50,564 nt of DNA from assembly GCA_002424095.1 (NCBI GenBank), contig DIPL01000013.1, positions 15,765 through 66,328 on the forward strand. The letters are read 5' to 3'. Shown piece by piece: positions 8,027-17,393 of this stretch (within the stretch, counting starts at the first letter, position 1; each line of letters opens with the position of its first letter). A program made the position numbers and the translations under genes. The notes under the pieces were generated by a model. The model saw only the letters and a list, made by a program, of their open reading frames with translations, did no database searches and was not told where the DNA came from. This stretch comes from Christensenella sp. UBA5489. GTDB taxonomy: Bacteria > Bacillota > Clostridia > Christensenellales > UBA1242.

Positions 8027-10165
8027 ATGTTTAAATCTAAAAATTTTATTTTTATATCCATAATATTACTATGTTTAGTGATAGGATTTTTTATAAATTT
8101 TATTCCTTCACTTTTTTCTTATGAAGCACAACTTGAAGATAAAAGTCACGAATATAAAATAACATCTTTCGACGTGGAAATTGATGTTTCAAAAGACAAT
8201 GTTTTGACTATAACTGAAAGCATTGACGTAGATTTTAATGTAAGCAGTCAAGGAATTTTCAGAATGTTGCCTGAAACAAATACAGTTAGTTTTTTTGATA
8301 AAAACAATCAACTTGTCAGCAAAAATTATAGAGTCAAATATAATGTTTTAGAAACAAATGAAACATTTCTTGTTGAATCCTATGACGGCTTTTTTGTGAT
8401 AGTCTTAGGCGAGCGGGGAACTTTTTTAAATGGAGCGAATAATTATCAAATTAAATATACGGCATCGTTAGGCAACGACCGCATAGCAGAACTCGACCAT
8501 TTTTATTATAATGTTATTGGACAATATTGGAATACGACAATCGAAAACATATCAGTTAACATAAATTTTCCTGAAAAAGTTGTTGGCGAATCAGATGATG
8601 AGACCGCCGAAATAAATGCACGTACGGGAGTTTATGTTGGCGAATATGGTTCAACTGAAACTATTGATTTTTCGTGGAACGCCGAGGGGACACAACTTTC
8701 TTTCACATACGAAGCATTGAACGTTGGAGAAGGAATTACTGCACGAGTTGCTCTTGATGAGGGATATTTTCAAGTGCCGTTCGACAACTGGTTAAATGTG
8801 ATTAACTTAATTTTAATCGTTACTTTTGCCGTGCTTGCATTATATTTATATAAAAAGTATTCTAATCCGAAAATGGTTGTACCTGTGGTTCAGTTCAGTG
8901 CGAATGAAAAATATACCCCTGCTGATGTTGGCTATATTATGGATAGAAAAGTTGATAATAAAGATATTGCTTCGCTTATAATTTATTGGGCACAAAAAGG
9001 CTATATTGAAATTGTTGAAAAAGATAAATCAACATTTTTAAGGAAACTAAAAAATCCAGATGACGCTGATTTAAAAATTTACGAGAAAACATTTTTTAAT
9101 GCAATTTTTAAAAATAAATATGAAAATATCAATGATATTATTAAAAATACAGAAAATAAAGAAACAAGTGATTTAAAAATGTCTAATCGCATTAGCGAAA
9201 AACAAGATGACAAGAACAACGAAACAAACACAACAAAGAACAACGAAAAAAACATTGAAAAAAGCAAAAATAAAGATAATTCGCTTTTGGAAATCAATGA
9301 AATCGGCAAAAACATTGTAACTGATATTGCAGAAATTAAAACAGATATTGAAAACTTAAACAAACCGTTGTTTAATGCAAAAGCCGTAGCAGCAAGATTT
9401 GCTATTATATTTATAATGGGCATTTTGGTTGCGTTGATTGGCGGAGTAATCAGTTATCAAAAAGTTATTATTTCTGATATTATTATTTCTGTGCTTTCAG
9501 GAATTTTGGTTACGGTTGCACTCTTATTTATTGCAAAAAATAAAGATACAAACCATTTTATTTCAAAGTGGGGGAAAATTATTTTTGCCTTTAACTTGCT
9601 TATTGCTTTTACTTCCGTTTCTGCATTTTTTATATTAATTTTCGAGCCTTATTTTGATTTTCTGCTTACCAGTATTTTAGTTATGATTGAAGTTGTTTTT
9701 ATTGGTTATTTAGTTTTTAAATTTAATGTAAGAACGGATGAGGGCCTCGAAGAATTAGGAGATATTGTTGGGCTCAAAAATTTTATTGAAGTGGCGGAGA
9801 AAGACCGCCTTGAAATGCTCGTGCAGGAAAATCCAAGTGCCTTTTATGTGATTTTGCCGTATGCTTATGTTTTAGGTGTATATGAAAAATGGTGTAAGAA
9901 ATTTGAAAAAATCACAATTGATGCGCCGCAATGGTATGTTGGCAGTGGCGATATAGATTTATTTAACACAATGATATTTATACATGTTTTGAATAACAGT
10001 TGCAATCAACTCTTGCATAGTATTGATGCCGCAAAAATTGCAAACTTAGCACAAGGAGCAAAGAGTCTTACTGATGGCACAGGTGGTTTCGGCGGTGGTT
10101 TTGGTGGTTTCGGTGGTGGTTTTGCTGGTGGCGGTTTCGGTGGCGGTGGTGGCGGTCGCTGGTAG
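8027..10165 (+). CDS. DUF2207 domain membrane protein with glycine-rich tail
   Basis: 712 aa. Order: a signal or anchor helix at about 5-30; an extracellular beta-rich DUF2207 domain at about 35-250 (YKITSFDVEIDVSKDN...ITESIDVDF...GIFRMLPE); a transmembrane helix at about 262-280; a cytoplasmic part with ADVGYIMDRKVDNKDIASLI; a highly charged Lys/Asn/Glu insertion at about 365-430; four hydrophobic helices at about 450-565; and a C-terminal tail of about 28 residues built from GGF and GGG units ending in GGRW. The Gly-rich end is usual for this family and probably becomes surface- or membrane-associated. Function unknown; cotranscription with lemA is likely. Confidence 0.9.
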   Translation: MFKSKNFIFISIILLCLVIGFFINFIPSLFSYEAQLEDKSHEYKITSFDVEIDVSKDNVLTITESIDVDFNVSSQGIFRMLPETNTVSFFDKNNQLVSKNYRVKYNVLETNETFLVESYDGFFVIVLGERGTFLNGANNYQIKYTASLGNDRIAELDHFYYNVIGQYWNTTIENISVNINFPEKVVGESDDETAEINARTGVYVGEYGSTETIDFSWNAEGTQLSFTYEALNVGEGITARVALDEGYFQVPFDNWLNVINLILIVTFAVLALYLYKKYSNPKMVVPVVQFSANEKYTPADVGYIMDRKVDNKDIASLIIYWAQKGYIEIVEKDKSTFLRKLKNPDDADLKIYEKTFFNAIFKNKYENINDIIKNTENKETSDLKMSNRISEKQDDKNNETNTTKNNEKNIEKSKNKDNSLLEINEIGKNIVTDIAEIKTDIENLNKPLFNAKAVAARFAIIFIMGILVALIGGVISYQKVIISDIIISVLSGILVTVALLFIAKNKDTNHFISKWGKIIFAFNLLIAFTSVSAFFILIFEPYFDFLLTSILVMIEVVFIGYLVFKFNVRTDEGLEELGDIVGLKNFIEVAEKDRLEMLVQENPSAFYVILPYAYVLGVYEKWCKKFEKITIDAPQWYVGSGDIDLFNTMIFIHVLNNSCNQLLHSIDAAKIANLAQGAKSLTDGTGGFGGGFGGFGGGFAGGGFGGGGGGRW

Positions 10166-10267
10166 TCGATTAAAACTCTACCTTTTATAGAATTTTAAAG
10201 AAGTAAAAAAATTCAAGAAAAAACGAAAACAGAAAATTTAAAAGAAACATTGAAAAAAATATTATAA

Positions 10268-10300
10268 AAAAAATACTTTATTTATTAAGTATTTTTTTAT
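10268..10300. terminator. Bidirectional terminator between the DUF2207 gene and metG
   Basis: AAAAAATACTT (10268-10278) pairs perfectly with AAGTATTTTTT (10287-10297) over an 8-base loop. The stem itself provides the T run in either direction, serving both convergent transcripts. Confidence 0.75.
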
Positions 10301-10363
10301 TTTAAATAAAATGAAAATCAAAATTGCAAGTGTGAAAATTTCTTTCATTGTTAAAATATTATA

Positions 10364-12007
10364 TTAATTTTTTGGAATATATGACTTAAAGTGTTGCTCA
10401 ATTTCTTTGAGGTCAAGTCTTTTATAGAGCGGTGCTATGTTACTGCTTAATTTTATTTCTTTATTAAAATAATACGGCTCAAAATTGTTTTCATCAGTTC
10501 CTAAAAAGTTGAAAACTTTTTTAGTCCCACGTGTGATAATTGGAGCGAGAAGGGTTGTGGTGTTTGTTACCAACGTTAGAATATCAAATAATTGCTGACG
10601 GCATTTTCCTTCGTCCGTGTTAATTGTAATCCACGGTTGATAAATATTAAATTGTTTATTTGAAAACGCCACTAATGCCATAATTTCTTTAACCGCTAAA
10701 TTAATTTTTCCAGCCTCATAGAAACCAGCAACATTTTTAAATGTCTTTTCAATATTTTCTTTCACATCTGCACTTAATTTTTGCTGCAACAAAGTTCCGT
10801 TAAACTTGCTTTTCACAAAACTCAAACTTCTATTAACCAAATTTCCCCAATTATTAATAACCTCGCCATTTACAGTATTGACAAAGTCGGAAAAAGAAAA
10901 ATTCACATCTTTTTTATCGTTAATAGTTTTTGCAAAATAATATCTTAAAAAGTCAGAGTCTATAATTTTAACGAATTCTTTTACAGTCAAATAAGTGCCG
11001 CCGCTTTTTGAAATTTTCTTTCCTTCCAAAGTTACATATTCGGCAGAAACAATAATATCAGGCAAGTGGAATTGTTGACTGTTTCCCAAAAGCAATGCAG
11101 GAAAAATCAATGTATGAAAAGGAATGTTATCTTTTGCGTGTATATAATAATGAATTGCGTTTGCATTTTTCCAAAAATCATCAAAATTTAAACCTGCGGA
11201 ATCACAATAAACTTTTGATGCTGAAAGGTATCCAAGAACATTTTCCGCCCAATTATATATCACTTTTTCTTTATCGTCGCTATCTGGCATAGGCACGCCC
11301 CAGTTTAAGTTGCGTGTGATTGCTCTTTCTCTAAGACCCTCATCAAAATATCTTTGAGTCATATTGACTGCATTAAGCATCCAACGCCCTTTGCGTTTGT
11401 TGAAAAATTCATAAAGTTTATCTTTTAAAAGTGGCAAATTTAAGTATTTTTGCGTTGTTTCTCGTGGTATTGGTGTATGAGCACAAATGCTGCATTTTGG
11501 TTCAAGCAAATCTTCTGGTTCTAAAATTTTTCCGCAGGAATCGCACGAGTCGCCTTTTGCACTAGCCTTGCAATAAGGGCAGTTGCCGACAACATAACGG
11601 TCGGGCAAAAATCTATGACAATCTTCGCAATAGAGTTGAGATATTTTTTTGTCAGTTACAAAACCGCTTTTATATAAATCTCTATGAAAATCTTGCACAA
11701 ATGCAATATGTCGCTTGTCCGTTGTTTTGAAAAAATTATTGAAACTAAAATCGGTTTCATTAAAGACATCGACAAATTTTTCGTGGAAATGGTCTGAAAT
11801 TGATTGAGGTTTTACCCCTTCTTTTTGCGCTTGAATTGAAGTTGGCGTGCCGAAACAATCGCTACCACTCACAAAGCAAACATCGTCTTTTTTAAGTCTG
11901 AAATATCTTGCAATTATATCGGCTGGAAGACTTGAACCAAAATTACCTAAATGCAATTCGCCGTTTGAATATGGCCACGACATTCCTATTACAATTTTTC
12001 TATTCAT
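10364..12007 (-). CDS. metG: Methionyl-tRNA synthetase
   Basis: 547 aa class I synthetase charging tRNA-Met. The HIGH box is HLGN (19-22) and the KMSKS box is KISKS (331-335). The zinc insertion has eight cysteines (127, 130, 143, 146, 155, 158, 172, 175), meaning two knuckles, the arrangement of the E. coli/archaeal-like MetRS type rather than of the one- or no-knuckle types. The anticodon-binding helical domain follows (about 360-520). The C-terminal tRNA-binding EMAP-like domain is absent, as in many short MetRS. ATG start at 12007 with AAGGGGT about seven bases upstream. It lies 225 bases after gyrA on the same strand; no promoter is obvious, so read-through from gyrA is possible. Confidence 0.95.
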   Translation of the reverse strand: MNRKIVIGMSWPYSNGELHLGNFGSSLPADIIARYFRLKKDDVCFVSGSDCFGTPTSIQAQKEGVKPQSISDHFHEKFVDVFNETDFSFNNFFKTTDKRHIAFVQDFHRDLYKSGFVTDKKISQLYCEDCHRFLPDRYVVGNCPYCKASAKGDSCDSCGKILEPEDLLEPKCSICAHTPIPRETTQKYLNLPLLKDKLYEFFNKRKGRWMLNAVNMTQRYFDEGLRERAITRNLNWGVPMPDSDDKEKVIYNWAENVLGYLSASKVYCDSAGLNFDDFWKNANAIHYYIHAKDNIPFHTLIFPALLLGNSQQFHLPDIIVSAEYVTLEGKKISKSGGTYLTVKEFVKIIDSDFLRYYFAKTINDKKDVNFSFSDFVNTVNGEVINNWGNLVNRSLSFVKSKFNGTLLQQKLSADVKENIEKTFKNVAGFYEAGKINLAVKEIMALVAFSNKQFNIYQPWITINTDEGKCRQQLFDILTLVTNTTTLLAPIITRGTKKVFNFLGTDENNFEPYYFNKEIKLSSNIAPLYKRLDLKEIEQHFKSYIPKN

Positions 12008-12232
12008 TTATTACCCCTTAAAGTAAAAATTATTTGATTGCTTTATTTGAATAATAATTTCAGATAATTCATTTCAAATAATTTTAAATACAGTTTTTCA
12101 ATGCATAATGCTAGCAAGTGCGTTTTTGTTTTTTATCATTTTAACTAACTTTATAATTAAAGTCTATTCTTTAATAAATTTTATAATTCGATATTATAAA
12201 CTGTTTTATTATATAATAAAATTAATAATTAT

Positions 12233-14857
12233 TTATTCAACTTCGCCAGTTTCTTCTATATTGCCATCGTTGGTTTCTTCTTCATCACTCTCGCTTAAAG
12301 TTTTGGCTACACCAATAAGTTTTGCATCATTTTTAAGTCTCATAACTTTTACGCCTTGACTAACACGTCCAACAAGGCTTAGTTCTTTTACTGGCGTTCT
12401 TATCATAATTCCATTATCGGCAATAAGCATTAAATCTTCATTTTCTTCCGCTTGAATAAGACTGATGATTTTTCCTGTCTTGTCATTAAATATGCCGGCT
12501 TTCACGCCTTTTGCTCCACGTGCGGTTAATCTAAATTCATCGACAGGAGTTTTTTTGCCATATCCATTTTCTGAAATTGTTATGATTTGATTGCCTTTTT
12601 TAATTATAGACATTGCAATTATATATTGGTCGTCAGCAATTCTCATACTTTTCACACCTTGTGCTGTGCGTCCCATTGGACGAACACCGTTTTCATTAAA
12701 GCGTACGCATCGTCCAGCGCTGGAAGCAATTATGATTTCATCGTTTGGCTTTGTAAATCCAACACCAATAAGTTCGTCGTTCTCAGCAAGTTTTATTGCA
12801 ATTTTCCCGTTTTGGCGAATGCTTAAAAATTCGCTAACCGAAGTTTTTTTGATTAAACCGTTTTTAGTTGCCATAATCAAAAAACAATTTTTCGTATTTT
12901 CTTTTTTCTCTATATCATCTGGTTTATCTTTTTCCGTATCATCAACTGGAATTACTGCTGAAATTGTTTCGCCCTGAGAGAGTTGTAAAAGATTTACTAT
13001 TGCTCGTCCCTTTGCCTGTCTTGACGCTTCTGGAACTTCATACGCTTTTATGCGATATACTTTCCCTTTATTTGAAAATAAAAGTAAACTTGAATGTGTG
13101 CTAGTGATATATATATTTTCGACAAAATCTTCTTCTTTCGTCTTATGTGCAGTTATACCGACACCGCCTCGACGTTGTGCTTTATATTCATCCATAGGAA
13201 TGCGTTTTATATAACCACGGTGAGTCATTGAAATAACAACTTCTTCTTCTTTGATAAAATCTATTTCATCGGTGCTAACGCCTTGTGAAATTTCGGTTTT
13301 TCTTGGATTGCCATAACTGAGTTTCACTTGTTCCAAATCGTTTCGAATTATTTGCAAAACTCTTGTTGGATTGGAAAGGATATCTTTTAATTCGGCAATT
13401 GTTTTTTCAAGCATATCAAGTTCTTCGTTAAGTTTATCAACTTCCAAATTTGTAAGCCTTGCAAGTTTCATTTCAAGAATTGCGTTTGCTTGTTTTTCGC
13501 TTAATTCAAAATTATCCATAAGTTTTGCTTGTGCATCAGCACGGTCTTTTGATGTTTTGATAATTTTGATAACTTCATCGATATTTGCAAGTGCAATTAC
13601 AAGTCCACGGACAATATGTTCACGTTCTTCGGCTTTATTCAATTCAAATTGCGTTTTTCTCTTTAAAACATCTTTTTGATGTTCAAGATAATGATAAAGC
13701 ATTTCTTTAAGATTTACTAATTTTGGCTCGCCGTTGACAAGTGCAAGGAAAATAATTCCACTTCCCATTTGAAGTTGCGTGTGCTTATAAAGTAAATTCA
13801 AAACAACATTCGCATCGGCATCTTTTTTAATATCAACAACCACACGCATACCATCACGGTCAGATTCTTCACGTATATCAGAAATGCCTGTAATTCTTTT
13901 ATTTTTCACAAGGTCGGCCATTTGAATTATAAATTTTGATTTATTGACTTGATATGGAAGTTCTGTTATGACAATTCTTTGGCGGTTACCTTCTTCTTCA
14001 ATTTCAGCACGGCCACGTACAATTATTCCGCCTCGCCCTGTTTTATAAGCATGCTTAACCGAAGCACGTCCCATAATTATACCGCCCGTTGGATAGTCAG
14101 GAGCAGGAATAATTTTTACAAGTTCATCAATTTCAATATCAGGATTATCTATTAAAGCCTGTACGCCGTTCACAACTTCTATTAAGTTGTGCGGTGGAAT
14201 GTTAGTTGCCATTCCAACTGCAATACCATCTGCACCGTTGACAAGTAAGTTAGGAAATTTTGCAGGCAAAACACATGGTTGCATAAGTGTTTCATCGAAG
14301 TTTGGATAAAAATCAACTGTGTTTTTATCTATATCTTTAAGCATTTCGCTCGCAATTTTTGAAAGACGTGCTTCTGTATATCTTTGTGCCGCAGGGCTAT
14401 CGCCGTCAACTGAACCAAAGTTACCGTGCCCATCAACAAGAGGTTCTCTGATTGAAAAATCTTGTGCGAGACGTACGAGTGCATCGTAAACAGAAGAGTC
14501 GCCGTGCGGATGATATTTACCCATAACTTCGCCGACAATTCTAGCACACTTTTTATAAGGCTTATCGCTGAAATTTCCAAGTTCGCCCATTGAAAATAAA
14601 ATTCGTCTATGAACAGGCTTTAAACCATCACGAACATCGGGAATTGCACGAGAAACATTGACCGCCATTGCATAGGCAATAAAAGATTTTTTAAGTTCGT
14701 CGCTAACATCAATTTTATGGACGACTGTATTCTCAAACAATTTATCTAGTTCTTTTTTTCTCTCTTCTTGTTTACTTAATTTCGTGCTGGCAGAACTTTT
14801 TTTATTTTCAGAGTTAAAATTGCCATTTGAATTTTTTGAATTATCGTTATTGTCCAT
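12233..14857 (-). CDS. gyrA: DNA gyrase subunit A
   Basis: 874 aa, the breakage-reunion subunit that supercoils DNA with GyrB. The catalytic tyrosine is Tyr160 in AAQRYTEARL. The quinolone region reads GKYHPHGDSSVYDALVRLAQ, so residues equivalent to E. coli Ser83 and Asp87 (here Ser121 and Asp125) are wild type. The GyrA box is QRRGGVG, in YKAQRRGGVGITAH, which argues for gyrase rather than topoisomerase IV. A beta-pinwheel C-terminal domain with repeated G-x-x-x-R units ends in an acidic tail. The first 40 or so residues are an Asn/Ser/Lys-rich disordered extension not typical of GyrA. The start is supported by AAGGAG before ATG. It lies 259 bases downstream of gyrB. Confidence 0.97.
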   Translation of the reverse strand: MDNNDNSKNSNGNFNSENKKSSASTKLSKQEERKKELDKLFENTVVHKIDVSDELKKSFIAYAMAVNVSRAIPDVRDGLKPVHRRILFSMGELGNFSDKPYKKCARIVGEVMGKYHPHGDSSVYDALVRLAQDFSIREPLVDGHGNFGSVDGDSPAAQRYTEARLSKIASEMLKDIDKNTVDFYPNFDETLMQPCVLPAKFPNLLVNGADGIAVGMATNIPPHNLIEVVNGVQALIDNPDIEIDELVKIIPAPDYPTGGIIMGRASVKHAYKTGRGGIIVRGRAEIEEEGNRQRIVITELPYQVNKSKFIIQMADLVKNKRITGISDIREESDRDGMRVVVDIKKDADANVVLNLLYKHTQLQMGSGIIFLALVNGEPKLVNLKEMLYHYLEHQKDVLKRKTQFELNKAEEREHIVRGLVIALANIDEVIKIIKTSKDRADAQAKLMDNFELSEKQANAILEMKLARLTNLEVDKLNEELDMLEKTIAELKDILSNPTRVLQIIRNDLEQVKLSYGNPRKTEISQGVSTDEIDFIKEEEVVISMTHRGYIKRIPMDEYKAQRRGGVGITAHKTKEEDFVENIYITSTHSSLLLFSNKGKVYRIKAYEVPEASRQAKGRAIVNLLQLSQGETISAVIPVDDTEKDKPDDIEKKENTKNCFLIMATKNGLIKKTSVSEFLSIRQNGKIAIKLAENDELIGVGFTKPNDEIIIASSAGRCVRFNENGVRPMGRTAQGVKSMRIADDQYIIAMSIIKKGNQIITISENGYGKKTPVDEFRLTARGAKGVKAGIFNDKTGKIISLIQAEENEDLMLIADNGIMIRTPVKELSLVGRVSQGVKVMRLKNDAKLIGVAKTLSESDEEETNDGNIEETGEVE

Positions 14858-15116
14858 TTATTTCTCCTTAACTTTCTTGATTAAACTTTTGATTTGATTT
14901 ATATAACCGCATAATATGAACGGTGCGTAAGATTAATATTCATTTTTTCATTTAAACTGCCAAGCACAAAGCATAAGACTTTTGCAATTTCTTGCGAATT
15001 GTGTTTGTGCGTTATAATTTTAATTAATTTTATTTTTTAAAATACAAGTTATCTTTTACTGCATTTTTAATTGCTTTTTTAACTTTAAATTGTTTTTAAA
15101 TTAAATTCCACAAACC

Positions 15117-17033
15117 TTAAACATCGAGTTCTTCGACAAGTTTTGCATTTTCTTGAATGAATTGTCGTCTAAGTTGTGGGTCTTCGCCCATTAACTGAGT
15201 AAAAATTTGGTCGGCTTCAACTGCATCTTTCATATTAACTTGCAAAAGAATTCTCTTTTGAGGATTCATTGTTGTTTCCCAAAGTTGATGCGCTGTCATT
15301 TCTCCAAGACCTTTATATCTTTGAAGAACAATGCTCTTTTTGCCAAATTCTTCCAAATTTGCTTCCAAATCTTTATCATTATAAAAATAAAATTCTTCTT
15401 TCCCACGTGTAAGTTTATAAAGCGGTGGCTGAGCAATATAGACAAAGCCTCTTTCAATAAGCGGACGCATATATCGAAAGAAAAATGTCAAAAGAAGAAT
15501 TCGAATATGCGAACCATCAACATCGGCGTCGGTCATGCAAATAATTTTTCTATATCTCAATTTGGTTTCGTCGAATTCATCGTGAATTCCTGCACCGAAC
15601 GCAGTAATCATACTTTTTATTTCTTGATTTTCAAGAATTCTATTAATCCGTGCTTTTTCAACGTTTAAAATCTTTCCACGAAGCGGTAGAATAGCCTGAA
15701 ATCTCCTATCTCTTCCTTGTTTTGCCGTACCACCAGCCGAATCTCCTTCGACTAGATATATTTCACAATGCGTAGGGTCTTTTTCCGTACAATCTGCAAG
15801 TTTCCCCGGAAGGGTTGTGCTTTCAAGAATGCCTTTTCGCCTTGTCAAATCACGTGCATTACGTGCCGCTTCACGTGCTCGCTGTGCCGTTATACATTTT
15901 GAAACCAATTCTTTACTTTCTTTTGGATGTTCTTCTAAATAATCGCCAAAGCCTTCTTGTACTGCTTTTTCAACAGCAGACCTCATTTCACTGTTGCCAA
16001 GTTTTGTTTTTGTCTGTCCTTCAAATTGCGGATTTAAAAGTTTCACGGACACAATTGCTGTGATACCTTCACGGCAGTCATCTCCTGATAATTTTTCATT
16101 GTCTTTGACAAGTTTATTTTTTTGTGCATAGTCATTTATGGTTTTTGTAAGTGAGTTTTTAAAACCAATTAAATGCGTTCCGCCCTCTTTGGTATTTATA
16201 TTGTTCGCATAGGAATGAATGACTTCATTATAACTATTATTATATTGAAAACAAACTTCGACTTCGCTTGAACCAAAGACTTTTTTACTAAAATATACAG
16301 GGTTTGGGAAAAGTGTTTCTTTGTTGCGGTTAAGATATTCAACAAATTCAATTATTCCGCCCTTATATTCAAAGCGGTCTTTACGTTGTTGCCCTTCTCT
16401 TTTATCTTCAAGATTAATAATTAAGCCTCTATTTAAAAATGCAATTTCACGAAAACGGTGTTTCATAGTGTCATAGTCAAACTCAATTGTTTCAAAAATT
16501 TGCTTGTCAGGGAAAAAAGTTACAGTTGTTCCACGCTTATCTGTTCTGTCTAAAATTTGAAGTGGATTTAATGCTGCTCCACGTGAAAATTCAATAAAAT
16601 GATGATAGCCGTTTTGATATACATCAACTTTCATCCATTCGCTGAGTGCATTAACGCAGGAAACGCCAACACCGTGAAGTCCGCCAGAATATTTATATCC
16701 GCTACTCCCGAACTTTCCGCCAGCATGGAGTTTTGTAAGCACAATTTCAACTGCACTTTTACCTTCTTCGGCAATTATACCTGTTGGAATTCCTCTTCCA
16801 TTATCGGAAATTGTGCAAGAACCATCAGCATTTAATGTAACAAAAATTTCGGTGCAATATCCTGCCATTGCTTCATCGACGCTGTTATCCAAAACTTCAA
16901 CTACGCAATGCATAAGTCCATGCTCGTCGGTTGAGCCGATATACATTCCTGGTCTTTTACGGACAGGCTCTAAACCTTTTAAAACTTTAATATCATCTTG
17001 GTCATATTTTTCACTTTGCTGTTCCAATTTCAA
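15117..17033 (-). CDS. gyrB: DNA gyrase subunit B
   Basis: 638 aa, the ATPase and Toprim subunit. The GHKL ATPase has VLEVLDNSVDEAMAG-type residues (VVEVLDNSVDEAMAGYC at about 43-59), DNGRGIP and GLHGVGVS. The Toprim domain has YLVEGDSAGGTAKQGRDRRF and, further on, DADVDGSHI for metal binding, then a C-terminal PLYKL and QRYKGLGEM. The length is that of Gram-positive GyrB, lacking the E. coli insertion. ATG 17033 follows AGGAGT. It is divergent from valS across a 360-base promoter region and is read ahead of gyrA. Confidence 0.97.
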   Translation of the reverse strand: MKLEQQSEKYDQDDIKVLKGLEPVRKRPGMYIGSTDEHGLMHCVVEVLDNSVDEAMAGYCTEIFVTLNADGSCTISDNGRGIPTGIIAEEGKSAVEIVLTKLHAGGKFGSSGYKYSGGLHGVGVSCVNALSEWMKVDVYQNGYHHFIEFSRGAALNPLQILDRTDKRGTTVTFFPDKQIFETIEFDYDTMKHRFREIAFLNRGLIINLEDKREGQQRKDRFEYKGGIIEFVEYLNRNKETLFPNPVYFSKKVFGSSEVEVCFQYNNSYNEVIHSYANNINTKEGGTHLIGFKNSLTKTINDYAQKNKLVKDNEKLSGDDCREGITAIVSVKLLNPQFEGQTKTKLGNSEMRSAVEKAVQEGFGDYLEEHPKESKELVSKCITAQRAREAARNARDLTRRKGILESTTLPGKLADCTEKDPTHCEIYLVEGDSAGGTAKQGRDRRFQAILPLRGKILNVEKARINRILENQEIKSMITAFGAGIHDEFDETKLRYRKIICMTDADVDGSHIRILLLTFFFRYMRPLIERGFVYIAQPPLYKLTRGKEEFYFYNDKDLEANLEEFGKKSIVLQRYKGLGEMTAHQLWETTMNPQKRILLQVNMKDAVEADQIFTQLMGEDPQLRRQFIQENAKLVEELDV

Positions 17034-17131
17034 CTCCTATTTATTCTTAAATATTTGAATTTTAAATTCAAATTGTTATTGTAAAATTTCTATGTATATA
17101 TAAAGTTAATATAATATACATAAGTATTATT

Positions 17132-17160
17132 AGTATAATATAAAAACGACAAAAAGTAAA
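17132..17160 (-). promoter_or_regulatory. Likely gyrB promoter
   Basis: On the minus strand: TTTACT (17160-17155), 17 bases, TATACT (17137-17132). The start near 17125 gives a leader of about 90 nt. The 360-base gap 17034-17393 holds this site and the valS promoter; I see nothing else in it. No T-box features (AG-bulge, T-box sequence) precede valS. Confidence 0.5.
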
Positions 17161-17257
17161 GCGAAACTTGAAAGGAACAAACGCAAACAGAGCATTTTAT
17201 TAAATTATTTGTCAATGAATGTCATATTATGAAAATATAAATATAGTATGAAAAATC

Positions 17258-17286
17258 TTGACAAAATTTTTTTAATTAACTATAAT
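17258..17286 (+). promoter_or_regulatory. valS promoter
   Basis: TTGACA, 17 bases, TATAAT: a perfect consensus. The start near 17293 gives a leader of about 100 nt with a small hairpin ATCTC-TCGAT-GAGAT at about 17302-17316. Confidence 0.85.
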
Positions 17287-17393
17287 TCTTTTTAAGTTTT
17301 ACATCTCTCGATGAGATAAATAATTTATTGATATAATTAAATTATTCAAATTAAATTTGATAGAATAAAACAAAATTTTCAGGAGAAATCCAA

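Noticed and set aside
12172..12240. gyrA terminator in the TTTTATTATATAATAAAA palindrome
   Set aside because: Pure A/T stem and no following T run on the minus strand; too weak to call.
17287..17393. T-box riboswitch ahead of valS
   Set aside because: The leader is only about 100 nt and lacks the T-box sequence, the specifier stem and a terminator.
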